From assembly GCA_963830725.1 (NCBI GenBank), contig CAWHNO010000016.1, positions 310,001 through 374,000 of the forward strand: 64,000 nt of DNA. The letters are read 5' to 3'. Below the pieces are notes generated by a model that worked only from the letters and a program-made list of their open reading frames with translations, made no database searches and was not told where the DNA came from. The DNA comes from DASSUW01 sp963830725. GTDB taxonomy: Bacteria; Actinomycetota; Thermoleophilia; Solirubrobacterales; Solirubrobacteraceae. Both the position numbers and the translations under genes were made by a program. This document shows, piece after piece, positions 41,048 through 51,924 of the stretch. Position 1 is the stretch's first letter; every line of letters starts with the position of its first letter.

Positions 41048-41422
41048 CTAGGCCGTGGCCTGGGCGGCGACCTCGGGATGGGCCTGCAGCGTCTCCTCAC
41101 CGGACTCGCCGGTGCGGATCCGGTAGGCCTCCTCGACCGGCATGACGAACACCTTGCCGTCGCCGATCTGGCCGGTGCGGGCGTGCTTGAGGATCGCGTC
41201 CACGACCGTCTGCACGTCCTGGCTCGCCACCACGCACTCGAGCTTGACCTTCGGCCGCAGCCAGTTGGTCAGCTCCGCGCCGCGATAGCGCTCCGTGATC
41301 CCCTTCTGCCGCCCCGAGCCCTTGACCTCGGAGATCGACAGCGACGGGAACCCGAGCCCGAGCAGCTCCATGCGGATCGGCTCGAACGACTCGTGCCGGA
41401 TGAACGCCTCGATCTTCTTCAT
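41048..41422 (-). CDS. glnK: PII signalling protein with Leu at the modification site
   Basis: The 124-residue PII protein begins MKKIEAFIR and has SEVKGSGRQKG, PKVKLECVV and ARTGQIGDGKVFVMPVEEAYRIRTGE, the ATP and 2-oxoglutarate site motifs. In the T-loop the normal YRGAEY reads YRGAEL, so residue 51, the Tyr that is uridylylated in proteobacteria or adenylylated in actinobacteria, is Leu. The protein can still bind ligands and AmtB but cannot be modified at that site. The C-terminus has about 12 extra residues. The ATG is coupled to the Amt stop by an ATGA overlap, as in classic amtB-glnK operons. Confidence 0.95.
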   Translation of the reverse strand: MKKIEAFIRHESFEPIRMELLGLGFPSLSISEVKGSGRQKGITERYRGAELTNWLRPKVKLECVVASQDVQTVVDAILKHARTGQIGDGKVFVMPVEEAYRIRTGESGEETLQAHPEVAAQATA

Positions 41423-42882
41423 GTGACGGGAACCTCCTTGGCGGTGGCACCCGCCGGCACCTCACGCGGCCGCGAGGCGGGCGCGGGTGAGTAGCCGATG
41501 AGCTCGGGCGCCGGGATGAACTGCTCCGGATACCCGTACATGCCGTGCTCGGAGATGTCCAGTCCGGCGTTCTCCTCCTCGGCCGTGACGCGGAGGCCGT
41601 AGGTCTTCTTGATCGCGTAGAACGTGGCGTACGAGAGCGCGAACACGAAGGCGAACACGGTCACGATGCCGAGCGCCTGCGTCCCGAGCTGGTGGAACGA
41701 GCCCGTGTAGATCAGGCCGCCCTCGCCGAACCCGTTGTACGCCGCCAGCCGCGGCGACGTGAAGATGCCGCAGGCGAGCGTGCCCCACACGCCGCACAGG
41801 CCGTGGGCGGTCAGCGCGCCGACCGGGTCGTCGATCTTCTTGTCGATCGCGTAGACACCGAGCGGGACGATCACGCCGGCGAGCGCGCCGATGAGCGGCG
41901 CCGTCCACGGCTCCACGTAGCCCGAGGGCGCCGTGATCGCCACCAGCGCGCCGATCGCGCCGTTGCCGGCCATGCCGATGTCGATCGTGCCCGTCTTCCA
42001 GTACGCCGTGGCGATCGAGGTCAGCACGCCGGCGCCGGCGGCCAGCATCGTCACCAGCGCGACCTCGGGGAAGCGCCCGTCCATCGCGCCCAGCGTCGAG
42101 CCCGGGTTGAACCCGAACCAGCCGAGCCACAGGATCAGCACGCCGAGGCCGAACAGCGGCATCGAGTGCCCCGGGATCGCCCGCGGGCGCCCGTCGCTGC
42201 CGTACTTGCCGCGCCGGGCGCCGAGCTGCAGGAGCACCGCCAGCGCACCGGTCGCGCCGATCAGGTGGACCGCCGTCGAGCCCGCGAAGTCCTGCATGCC
42301 CAGGTTGCTCTGGAGCCAGCCGCCGCCGAACACCCAGTGCGACGCCACCGGGTAGATGAACCCGGCGAAGATCGCGGCGTAGATGATGTACACGCCGAAC
42401 TTGATCCGCTCGAGCGTCGTCCCCCAGACGATCGCCAGCGAGACCGCGCAGAACGAGAACTGGAACATCCACTTCGTCTCGATCGTGGCGTCGGAGAGGC
42501 CCATGACCGGGAAGGCCGTCTGCGGATCGCCGTAGCCGCGCAGGAAGAAGCCGTCGTGGCCGATGATCTCGCCGATGCCGAAGGCGAAGGCGAAGCCGCA
42601 GGCCCAGTACATGAGTCCGGCGATCGAGAAGTTCGTGAGGATCTTCGCCACCACCGTGCCGGCGTTCTTCGCACGCGAGAAGCCGATCTCCAAGAACGCG
42701 AAGCCCGCCTGCATGAAGATGACGAGCAGGGCCGCGACCATCACCCAGATCGAGTTGATCGCCACGCTGTCGGCCAGCGCGCCGTTGTTCGCGGCCTCGA
42801 GCGTGTCCGCGTGCGCCACCGCCGGCAGCACGCCATAGGCAAGCGCCGCCCCCAGCAGCGCCGTGCCGGTCCTTCTCAGCAT
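41419..42882 (-). CDS. amtB: Ammonium transporter
   Basis: The 487-residue Amt protein has a cleavable N-terminal signal (LLGAALAYGVLPAVAHA) and eleven helices. Conserved features include VMVAALLVIFMQAGFAFLEIGFSRAKNAGTVVAKIL, DFAGSTAVHLIGATGAL (the twin-His pore His with Asp), FGFNPGST and THGLCGVWGTLACG (second pore His). The C-terminal cytoplasmic tail of about 60 residues is where PII docks. A GGAGG site precedes the ATG. It diverges from glnA across 128 bp; no clear GlnR or NtrC box was found there, so the regulator remains open. Confidence 0.95.
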   Translation of the reverse strand: MLRRTGTALLGAALAYGVLPAVAHADTLEAANNGALADSVAINSIWVMVAALLVIFMQAGFAFLEIGFSRAKNAGTVVAKILTNFSIAGLMYWACGFAFAFGIGEIIGHDGFFLRGYGDPQTAFPVMGLSDATIETKWMFQFSFCAVSLAIVWGTTLERIKFGVYIIYAAIFAGFIYPVASHWVFGGGWLQSNLGMQDFAGSTAVHLIGATGALAVLLQLGARRGKYGSDGRPRAIPGHSMPLFGLGVLILWLGWFGFNPGSTLGAMDGRFPEVALVTMLAAGAGVLTSIATAYWKTGTIDIGMAGNGAIGALVAITAPSGYVEPWTAPLIGALAGVIVPLGVYAIDKKIDDPVGALTAHGLCGVWGTLACGIFTSPRLAAYNGFGEGGLIYTGSFHQLGTQALGIVTVFAFVFALSYATFYAIKKTYGLRVTAEEENAGLDISEHGMYGYPEQFIPAPELIGYSPAPASRPREVPAGATAKEVPVT

Positions 42883-43010
42883 CAGTCCTCCTCGGTGGGA
42901 TTCCATCCACCGCGAATGGTGCGCCGAGACCGCCGAGGGTTCTTTGTCCCCATGTCGAAGATTCCTCGTCGGGGTTTCTCCATCCGGTCGAGACAAGCAA
43001 CAATGCCGCC

Positions 43011-44489
43011 ATGGGGACCGAACCGCTGCACGTGCGCGCGCTGGTGGGGAACGGCGACGCGCAGCCAAGAGATGTGCTCGACCTTGCCGAGCGTCACGAG
43101 GCGACGATGGTGGACCTCAAGTTCACCGACCTGCCAGGCACCTGGCAGCACATGGGGATGGCGCTGAGGAGCCTCGACGAGGAGGCCTTCAGCGAGGGGA
43201 TCGGCTTCGACGGCTCGTCGATCCGCGGCTTCCAGGAGATCTACGAGTCCGACATGCTGCTGATGCCGGACCCGACCAGCGCCATCCTCGACCCGTTCTA
43301 CGAGGCACCGACGATCTCGGTCGTCTGCACGGTGCTCGATCCGATCACGCGCGAGCCGTATTCGCGCGACCCGCGCTATGTGGCCGGGAAGGCCGAGAAG
43401 CACCTGAAGGCGAGCGGCATCGCCGACACCTGCTACTTCGGGCCGGAGGCGGAGTTCTACGTCTTCGACCACGTGGCCTTCGACCAGCAGGCGCACACCG
43501 CGTTCTACGAGGTGGAGTCCGAGGAGGGCCACTGGACCTCGGGCCAGGGGTTCCAGCGCCGCGGCGAGGGGCTCTCGTCGCTCGGCTACAAGAACCGCTC
43601 GCAGGAGGGCTACTTCCCGGCGCCGCCCAACGACAGCCTGAGCGACCTGCGCGCCGAGATGGTCACGGTCCTGGAGTCGCTCGGGATCCTCACCGAGAGC
43701 CACCACCACGAGGTCGGCGGTCCCGGCCAGGGCGAGATCGACCTGCGCTTCCTGCCGCTGCTCGAGATGGCCGACGCGCTGCAGCTGCACAAGTACGTGG
43801 TCAAGAACACGGCCAAGCAGGCGGGCAAGACCGCGACCTTCATGCCGAAGCCGATCTTCGAGGAGAACGGCTCGGGCATGCACGTGCACCAGTCGCTGTG
43901 GAAGGGCGGCGAGACGCTGATGCACGCCGAGGGCGGCTACGCCCTGCTGTCGCCGCTGGCGCTGCGATACGCGGCGGGCCTGCTGGCACACGCCAAGGCC
44001 CTGCTGGCCTTCTGCGCGCCGACCACCAACTCCTACCGCCGGCTCGTGCCCGGCTACGAGGCACCGGTGCTGCTCAAGCACTCGCAGCGCAACCGCTCGG
44101 CCGCCGTGCGGATCCCGATGTACTCGCCGTCGCCGAAGGCGAAGCGGATCGAGTTCCGGCCGCCCGACCCGCTGGCCAACCCGTACCTCGCCTTCTCGGC
44201 GATGCTGATGGCCGGCCTCGACGGGATCGAGCGCGAGCTCGACCCCGGCGAGCCGATCGACCGCAACCTCTACGAGCTGCCGCCCGAGCAGCTCGCCGAC
44301 ATCCCGACCGTCCCGACCTCGCTCGACGAGGCGCTCGACTCGCTCGAGGCCGACCACGACTTCCTGATCAAGGGCGACGTGTTCACCGAGGACCTGATCC
44401 AGACCTACATCGAGTTCCGGCGCGAGCAGTCGGACCGCGTGAAGATCCGTCCCCACCCGTACGAGTTCCCGCTCTACTTCGACGGCTGA
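43011..44489 (+). CDS. glnA: Glutamine synthetase type I
   Basis: The 492-residue dodecameric GSI contains GIGFDGSSIRGF, FGPEAEFYVFD, HHHEVGGPGQGEIDLRF, KNTAKQAGKTATFMPKP, NGSGMHVHQSLW and NRSAAVRIP with EFRPPDP, covering both metal sites and the Asp50-type ammonia site. The adenylylation Tyr is kept in RNLYELPPEQ (about residue 421), so control by a GlnE-type enzyme is possible. It makes glutamine from glutamate, ATP and ammonium. It is divergent from amtB-glnK and followed by a strong hairpin and GSIII. Confidence 0.95.
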   Translation: MGTEPLHVRALVGNGDAQPRDVLDLAERHEATMVDLKFTDLPGTWQHMGMALRSLDEEAFSEGIGFDGSSIRGFQEIYESDMLLMPDPTSAILDPFYEAPTISVVCTVLDPITREPYSRDPRYVAGKAEKHLKASGIADTCYFGPEAEFYVFDHVAFDQQAHTAFYEVESEEGHWTSGQGFQRRGEGLSSLGYKNRSQEGYFPAPPNDSLSDLRAEMVTVLESLGILTESHHHEVGGPGQGEIDLRFLPLLEMADALQLHKYVVKNTAKQAGKTATFMPKPIFEENGSGMHVHQSLWKGGETLMHAEGGYALLSPLALRYAAGLLAHAKALLAFCAPTTNSYRRLVPGYEAPVLLKHSQRNRSAAVRIPMYSPSPKAKRIEFRPPDPLANPYLAFSAMLMAGLDGIERELDPGEPIDRNLYELPPEQLADIPTVPTSLDEALDSLEADHDFLIKGDVFTEDLIQTYIEFRREQSDRVKIRPHPYEFPLYFDG

Positions 44490-44499
44490 GCGAACCTGA

Positions 44500-44537
44500 C
44501 GGCGCGATCTTTGGACAGCTGGACAAGGATCGCGCCG
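44500..44537. terminator. 10-bp perfect hairpin after glnA
   Basis: CGGCGCGATC at 44500-44509 pairs with 44528-44537, closing an 18-nt loop. It lies 10 nt after the glnA stop. No T-tract follows, as is common for GC-rich actinobacterial terminators. Confidence 0.6.
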
Positions 44538-44599
44538 CGCGGCGCGTCTAGGCTGCCCGGCGACCCAGGACCTGTCCCGGAGGAGGATCCTCGCCGACC

Positions 44600-46765
<2,166 letters not shown>

Positions 46766-46823
46766 CAGGACTCCACCGTCGAGTCCTGGGTCAGCGAGGG
46801 CCCCGCCGATCGGTGGGGCCCTC
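46766..46823. terminator. Double terminator after glnN
   Basis: Two stems follow the stop closely: CAGGACTC-N7-GAGTCCTG (46766-46788, perfect) and GAGGGCCCCGCC-GATC-GGTGGGGCCCTC (46796-46823, one wobble). They isolate glnN from the GlcG-like gene. Confidence 0.75.
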
Positions 46824-46844
46824 GTGCGTGACAGGCTTCCGGCC

Positions 46845-47252
46845 ATGCCACTCACGCTCGATCAGACCCAGACGCTCATCGCCGCGGCCCAGGACCACGC
46901 CCTCGAGGCCGGCCTCACCGTCACCGTCGCCGTCGTCGACGAGGGCGGACTCCTGAAGGGTCTGGCGCGCATGGACGGCGCGCCGCCGCTGAGCGCGCAG
47001 ATCGCCGAGGCGAAGGCCGTCGGCGCCGCCGTCTGGCATCGCGACGGCGATCAGCTCGCCTCGGTCCAGGACCAGCGCGGCGCCTTCTTCGGCGCGGTCA
47101 GCCAGCTCGTGCGGGTGCCGCTGATCCCGGCCGACGGCTCGGTCGTGATCCGCCACCGCGGCACCGTGCTGGGGGCCGTCGGGGTGAGCGGCGCCAAGCC
47201 GGAGGAGGACCGCGAGTGCGCCGACGCCGGAATCGCCGCCGTCTTCGGCTAA
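46845..47252 (+). CDS. GlcG/HbpS family heme-binding protein
   Basis: The 135-residue protein of the GlcG/HbpS family (DUF336) has LTLDQTQTLIAAAQDHALEAGLTVTVAVVDEGGLLKGLARMDGAPPLSAQIAEAKA, then DGSVVIRHRGTVLGAVGVSGAKPEEDRECADAGIAAVFG, the nearly invariant end. Members bind heme or cobalamin-like ligands or serve as accessory subunits; no signal peptide is present. The ATG before PLTLD was preferred to an upstream in-frame GTG that overlaps the terminator. A strong terminator hairpin follows, so it is probably a single-gene unit. Confidence 0.88.
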   Translation: MPLTLDQTQTLIAAAQDHALEAGLTVTVAVVDEGGLLKGLARMDGAPPLSAQIAEAKAVGAAVWHRDGDQLASVQDQRGAFFGAVSQLVRVPLIPADGSVVIRHRGTVLGAVGVSGAKPEEDRECADAGIAAVFG

Positions 47253-47290
47253 ACCTGGCTCAGACTACCCGGCTGCCGATCACGAGGGTA

Positions 47291-47362
47291 GGCCCACTCG
47301 CCTCCCTCGCTTTCGCCCTCCTCCCCCTCCCAGGTGGAAGCTTCCGGCGAGTGGGCCTTTTT
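47291..47362 (+). terminator. Long-loop terminator or attenuator before metH
   Basis: GGCCCACTCGCC at 47291-47302 pairs perfectly with 47346-47357 and is followed by TTTTTC, one of the few T-tracts in the window. The 43-nt loop is pyrimidine-rich. It ends the GlcG-like transcript; an attenuator for metH is possible but less likely, because a separate promoter lies closer. Confidence 0.7.
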
Positions 47363-47398
47363 CATGCCCCGATCGGGCGCAGCTCCTCCGCGTAATTG

Positions 47399-47438
47399 GC
47401 GCAACCTTGCCAAACTTGTGTCAAGGTTGCGCTACGCT
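47399..47438 (+). promoter_or_regulatory. metH promoter with perfect 11-bp inverted repeat
   Basis: GCGCAACCTTG (47399-47409) pairs perfectly with CAAGGTTGCGC (47422-47432) around 12 nt. A TACGCT box follows immediately (47433-47438), 8 nt before the metH ATG. The dyad would cover the -35 region, as expected for a repressor or activator site; start-proximal transcription implies a leaderless or very short leader. Confidence 0.65.
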
Positions 47439-47446
47439 TCCCGGTC

Positions 47447-50400
47447 ATGCGTGACTTCCTCGCCGCCGTCCGCGACCGGGTCGTCGTCTTCGACGGCGGC
47501 ATGGGCGCCACGCTCGAGCAGTTCGACCTCTCGCTCGAGAAGGACTACGGGCTTCCGGGCCGCTGCCACGAGGCGCTCGTGCTCAACCGCCCCGACGTCA
47601 TCGAGGGCGTGCACGAGTCGATGATCGAGGCGGGCGCCGAGGTCGTCGAGACCGACACGTTCCAGGCCTCCCGGATCAAGCTCGAGGAGTGGGGCCTGGC
47701 CGACCACACGCTCGAGATCAACCGGAAAGCGGCGGAGATCGCCCGCAAGGCGGTCGGCGAGGGCCGCTTCGTGGCCGGCTCGATCGGCCCGACCGGGCAC
47801 CTGCCGGCCTCCGAGGATCCGACCCTCGGCAGGATCACCTTCCGCGAGCTGGTCACGGTCTTCACCGAGCAGGCCCAGGGCCTGCTCGAGGGCGGCGCCG
47901 ACCTGATCATCATCGAGACCGCGCAGGACATCCTCGAGGTCAAGGCCGCCGTCTTCGGCACGCGCGAGGCGTTCAAGCTCACGGACCGCAGCGTCCCGAT
48001 CCAGACGAGCATCAGCCTCCTCCCCAACGGCGGCAAGATGCTGCTGGGCACCGACATCAGCGCCGCGCTGGCGACGCTCGAGGCGCTGAAGGTCGACGTC
48101 ATCGGCCTCAACTGCTCGACCGGGCCCGAGGACATGCGCGACGCGGTCCGCTTCCTCGGCGAGCACTCGCCGGTGCCGATCCACTGCATCCCCAACGCCG
48201 GCATCCCCCACCAGGGCCCGAACGGCGAGACGATCTTCCCCGAGACCCCCGAGCAGCTCGTGACCGTGCTCGGCGAGTTCGTCGAGCGCTACGGCGTGAA
48301 CATCGTCGGCGGCTGCTGCGGCACCACGCCCGACCACATCTACGCGCTCAAGCAGCGCGTCGACGGCCGCGAGTCCTCGAGCCGGCCGGCCCCGCGGCCC
48401 CCGCACGTGAGCTCGATGATCGCCGCCGCCCCGCTCGTGCAGGAGCCGCGCCCGACGCTCGTCGGCGAGCGCGTGAACTCGCAGGGCTCGCGCAAGGCCA
48501 AGGAGCTGCTGCTGGCCGACGACTACGACGGCCTGCTGCAGGTCGCCGAGGACCAGGTGGAGGGCGGCGCCCACGTGCTCGACGTCTGCGTCGCGCTCAC
48601 CGAGCGCCAGGACGAGGACGAGCAGATGCGCCAGGTGGTCAAGAAGGTCTCGCTGACCCAGCCGGCGCCGATCCAGGTCGACTCGACCGAGCCGGACGTG
48701 ATCGAGCGCGCGCTCGACCAGATCCCGGGCCGCGCGATCGTCAACTCGGTCAACCTCGAGGCCGGCCGCGACAAGCTCGACACGGTCGTGCCGATCGCCA
48801 TGCAGCACGGCGCCGCGCTGATCGCGCTGACGATCGACGAGGTCGGCATGGCCAAGACGCGCGAGCGCAAGCTCGAGGTCGCCAGGCGGATCACCGAGCT
48901 CGTCTGCGACGAGCACGGCATGGACCCCGAGCTGCTCATCTTCGACGCGCTGACCTTCACGCTCACGACCGGCGACGACGAGTGGAAGCCGTCCGCGATC
49001 GAGACGATCGAGGGCATCCGGCTGATCAAGTCCGAGCTCCCTGGCGTCAAGACCTCGCTCGGAGTCTCCAACGTCAGCTTCGGCATCGGCCTTCCGGCGC
49101 GCAGCGTCCTCAACTCGGTCTTCCTGCACCACTGCGTGGAGGCGGGGCTCGACCTCGCGATGGTCAACCCGAACCACATCACGCCGTACGCGGAGATCGG
49201 CGAGGAGGAGCGCGAGCTCGCCGACGACCTCGTGTTCAACCGCCGCGACGACGCGCTCGAGCGCTTCATCGCCCACTTCGAGGGCAAGTCCGAGGAGGCC
49301 GCCGAGGCGGCCGATCCGACCGCCGGCATGGAGCCCGAGGAGGCCCTGCACTGGCACATCCTGCGCCGCAAGAAGGAGGGCGTGGAGGCGCAGATCGACG
49401 CGTCGGTGGAGAAGATCGGCGCCGTCCCGACGCTCAACGACGTGCTGCTGCCGGCCATGAAGGAGGTCGGCGACAAGTTCGGCGCCGGCGAGCTGATCCT
49501 GCCCTTCGTGCTCCAGAGCGCCGAGGTGATGAAGAAGGCCGTCGCCCAGCTCGAGAAGTACCTCGACAAGCTCGAGGGCTACACGAAGGGCACCGTCGTG
49601 CTCGCGACCGTGTTCGGCGACGTGCACGACATCGGCAAGTCGCTCGTCAACACGATCCTCACCAACAACGGCTACAGCGTGGTCGACCTCGGCAAGCAGG
49701 TTCCGATCGGCACGATCCTCGACGCCGCGCAGGAGCACGACGCGACCGCGATCGGCCTCTCGGCGCTGCTCGTCTCCACCTCCAAGCAGATGCCGCTGGC
49801 CGTGCAGGAGCTGCACGAGCGCGGCCTCCAGTACCCGGTGCTGGTCGGCGGCGCCGCGATCAACCGCGACTTCGGGCGCCGCATCCTGTACCCCAAGGGG
49901 CAGGAGTCCGACGAGACCTACGACCCCGGCGTCTTCTACTGCAAGGACGCCTTCGCCGGCCTCGCCGTGATGGACCAGCTCGTCGAGCCCGACAAGCGCT
50001 CCGCGCTGCTCGACAAGACGCGCGACGAGGCCCGCAAGCTGCGCGAGAAGGGTCCCGAGCCCGAGCTCGGCCCGACCGACGACGAGTCCGTCCGCTCCAC
50101 CGCCCGCACCGACGTGCCGATCCCCACGCCGCCGTTCTGGGGCGTCCAGGAGATCGCCGTCGACCTCGACGACGTCTTCCCCCACCTCGACACCCACGTG
50201 CTGTTCAAGCTGCACTGGGGCGGGCGCGGCAAGAAGGGCGAGGAGTGGCGCGCGCTCGTCGAGGAGGAGTTCCAGCCGCGCCTCGAGCGCATGTGGCGCG
50301 AGCAGGACTACCTGCATCCGCGCGCGCTGCTCGGCTACTTCCCCTGCAACGCGGTCGGCAACTCGCTCGAGCTCTACGACCCCGAGGATCCGGAGAAGGT

Positions 50401-50956
50401 GCTCGAGAAGCTCGTGTTCCCGCGCCAGCCCGGCCACGACCGCATCTGCCTGACCGACTTCTACCGCCCGAAGGACAGCGGCGAGCGCGATGTCGTCGCG
50501 ATCCAGGCCGTCACCGCCGGCCCCCAGGTCACCGAGCTGATGGCGTCGCTGGAGCAGCAGGGCGAGTTCGCCGAGCAGCTCTACACGCACGGCCTCGGCG
50601 TCCAGACGGCGGAGGGCATGGCCGAGTGGCTCCACGCGCGCGTGCGCTCCGACCTCGGCATCCCGCCCGACCAGGGCCGCCGGTGGTCGTGGGGCTACCC
50701 CGCGTGCCCGGACCAGTCCGAGCACACGAAGGTCTTCCGCCTGCTCGGCGCCGAGACGATCGGCCTCACGCTGTCGGGCGGCCACGCGGTCGAGCCCGAG
50801 CAGTCGACGGTGGCGATCGTCGCGCACCACCCGCAGGCGGTCTACTTCGGCATGAAGTCCGGCTTCATCCCGAAGCAGAAGGCGCCCGACGAGGTCATCA
50901 AGGGAACCGAGAAGGACCCGCGGCACGTCGTCGGTGGCGCGGCGCTCGCCTCCTGA
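47447..50956 (+). CDS. metH: Cobalamin-dependent methionine synthase
   Basis: The 1169-residue, four-module MetH has homocysteine methyltransferase at about 1-320, with zinc Cys in GLNCSTG (about 222) and GGCCGTT (about 289-290). The folate-binding barrel spans about 350-620 (TLVGERVNSQGSRKAKELL, QVDSTEPDVIERAL). The cobalamin cap and Rossmann part follow, with the axial-ligand motif VFGDVHDIGKSLVN (His about 727) and the typical loop GLSALLVSTSKQMP. The AdoMet reactivation domain at about 850-1169 has RALLGYFPCNAVGNSLELY and GYPACPDQSEHTKVFRLLG. It remethylates homocysteine in the cytoplasm. All catalytic residues are present, so the organism needs or makes B12. The ATG is set by the TACGCT promoter. 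Confidence 0.97.
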   Translation: MRDFLAAVRDRVVVFDGGMGATLEQFDLSLEKDYGLPGRCHEALVLNRPDVIEGVHESMIEAGAEVVETDTFQASRIKLEEWGLADHTLEINRKAAEIARKAVGEGRFVAGSIGPTGHLPASEDPTLGRITFRELVTVFTEQAQGLLEGGADLIIIETAQDILEVKAAVFGTREAFKLTDRSVPIQTSISLLPNGGKMLLGTDISAALATLEALKVDVIGLNCSTGPEDMRDAVRFLGEHSPVPIHCIPNAGIPHQGPNGETIFPETPEQLVTVLGEFVERYGVNIVGGCCGTTPDHIYALKQRVDGRESSSRPAPRPPHVSSMIAAAPLVQEPRPTLVGERVNSQGSRKAKELLLADDYDGLLQVAEDQVEGGAHVLDVCVALTERQDEDEQMRQVVKKVSLTQPAPIQVDSTEPDVIERALDQIPGRAIVNSVNLEAGRDKLDTVVPIAMQHGAALIALTIDEVGMAKTRERKLEVARRITELVCDEHGMDPELLIFDALTFTLTTGDDEWKPSAIETIEGIRLIKSELPGVKTSLGVSNVSFGIGLPARSVLNSVFLHHCVEAGLDLAMVNPNHITPYAEIGEEERELADDLVFNRRDDALERFIAHFEGKSEEAAEAADPTAGMEPEEALHWHILRRKKEGVEAQIDASVEKIGAVPTLNDVLLPAMKEVGDKFGAGELILPFVLQSAEVMKKAVAQLEKYLDKLEGYTKGTVVLATVFGDVHDIGKSLVNTILTNNGYSVVDLGKQVPIGTILDAAQEHDATAIGLSALLVSTSKQMPLAVQELHERGLQYPVLVGGAAINRDFGRRILYPKGQESDETYDPGVFYCKDAFAGLAVMDQLVEPDKRSALLDKTRDEARKLREKGPEPELGPTDDESVRSTARTDVPIPTPPFWGVQEIAVDLDDVFPHLDTHVLFKLHWGGRGKKGEEWRALVEEEFQPRLERMWREQDYLHPRALLGYFPCNAVGNSLELYDPEDPEKVLEKLVFPRQPGHDRICLTDFYRPKDSGERDVVAIQAVTAGPQVTELMASLEQQGEFAEQLYTHGLGVQTAEGMAEWLHARVRSDLGIPPDQGRRWSWGYPACPDQSEHTKVFRLLGAETIGLTLSGGHAVEPEQSTVAIVAHHPQAVYFGMKSGFIPKQKAPDEVIKGTEKDPRHVVGGAALAS

Positions 50957-50970
50957 GCGATGATGTCGGC

Positions 50971-51924
50971 GTGCTCCGCACGCCCCTCTGCGGCCTGCTC
51001 GGCATCGAGGCGCCGATCATCGGCGCGCCGTTCGGGCCGTGGGAGCAGGTCGACCTGGCGGCCGCCATCTGCAAGGCCGGCGCGCTCGGGAGCCTCGGCA
51101 CCGCCCTCCGCACGGTGCCCGAGCTGGAGGCGCAGTGGGCGCGCCTGCGCGAGCTGACCGATCGGCCGTTCGCCATCAACCACACGAACCGGCCGTTCGA
51201 CGAGGCCGCCTTCGCGGCCACGCTGAAGGCCGCGCCGCGGGCGATCTCGTTCCACCTCGGCGTCCCGGCGGACCTGATCGCCCGCGCCCACGAGGCGGGC
51301 ATCCTCTGGATCCAGCAGGTGGTCGACCGCAGTCAGGCAGAGGAGGCCGTCGCCGCCGGGGCGGACGTGATCGTCGCCCAGGGCGGCGAGGCGGGCGGAA
51401 ACAGCGGCTTCGTGGCGACGATGGTGCTGGTGCCGCAGGTGGTCGACGTGGCGGGCGAGGTGCCCGTGGTCGCCGCAGGCGGGATCGCCGACGGGCGCGG
51501 GCTGGCGGCTGCGCTCGCGCTCGGCGCGCAGGGCGTCAACATGGGGACGCGGTTCCTCGCCTCGGAGGAGCTGGCGATCGCCGGCGACTGGAAGCGCAGG
51601 ATCGTCGACGCCGACGCGCTCGACGCCGTCAAGGTGCTCAACAGCGAGCGCGTCCTGCCGCCCTACTCGCGGCCCGCCGCCCCGGTCGAGCCGCGCGCGC
51701 TGCGCACGCCGCTGATCGAGCAGCTGCGCGAGCACCCGGAGTGGGTCGATCCGGCAAGCCTGGGCCCGCGCCTCCGCGAATCGATCCTGGCGGGGCGCGG
51801 CGACGAGTACCTGCCGTTCACCGGCCAGTCGGCCGGGCTGATCGACGAGGTGCTGCCGGCCGGGGAGATCGTGCGCCGCGTGGTCGAGCAGGCCGAGGCC
51901 GCGCTCGAGGCGACGCGCGCGTGA
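50971..51924 (+). CDS. Nitronate monooxygenase / enoyl-reductase-like flavoprotein
   Basis: The 317-residue TIM-barrel flavoprotein of the 2-nitropropane dioxygenase family has LLGIEAPIIGAPFGPWEQVDLAAAICKAGALGSLG at the N-terminus and VDVIVAQG-type phosphate loop residues in GADVIVAQGGEAGGNSG. VVAAGGIADGRGLAAALALGAQGVNMGTRFLAS, the FMN phosphate site, is well conserved. It may oxidise alkyl nitronates, or belong to the related FabK-like group; the substrate is unproven. It starts with GTG 14 bp after metH and its stop overlaps the patatin start, suggesting one operon. No link to methionine synthesis is evident. Confidence 0.85.
   Translation: MLRTPLCGLLGIEAPIIGAPFGPWEQVDLAAAICKAGALGSLGTALRTVPELEAQWARLRELTDRPFAINHTNRPFDEAAFAATLKAAPRAISFHLGVPADLIARAHEAGILWIQQVVDRSQAEEAVAAGADVIVAQGGEAGGNSGFVATMVLVPQVVDVAGEVPVVAAGGIADGRGLAAALALGAQGVNMGTRFLASEELAIAGDWKRRIVDADALDAVKVLNSERVLPPYSRPAAPVEPRALRTPLIEQLREHPEWVDPASLGPRLRESILAGRGDEYLPFTGQSAGLIDEVLPAGEIVRRVVEQAEAALEATRA

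Noticed and set aside
39831..41422. CRISPR-like or tandem repeat arrays anywhere in the window
   Set aside because: No regularly spaced direct repeats were seen; the only short tandem repeat is the Thr-Pro linker of the glycoside-hydrolase-like protein near 61,470-61,500, which is coding.
42883..43010. Possible GlnR or NtrC boxes between amtB and glnA
   Set aside because: GAAAC-like and GTCTC-like pieces are present but the spacing and half-site pairs of known consensus sites are not met.
47253..47446. Cobalamin, SAM or SAH riboswitch upstream of metH
   Set aside because: No B12-box or SAM/SAH aptamer motifs were found; the structures present are a terminator with a T-tract and a palindromic promoter element.
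47432..50926. A 1164-codon open frame antisense to metH
   Set aside because: It is a codon-bias shadow: its composition is rich in Leu, Val, Asp, Arg and His runs with no recognisable domains, whereas the plus strand encodes a complete MetH.
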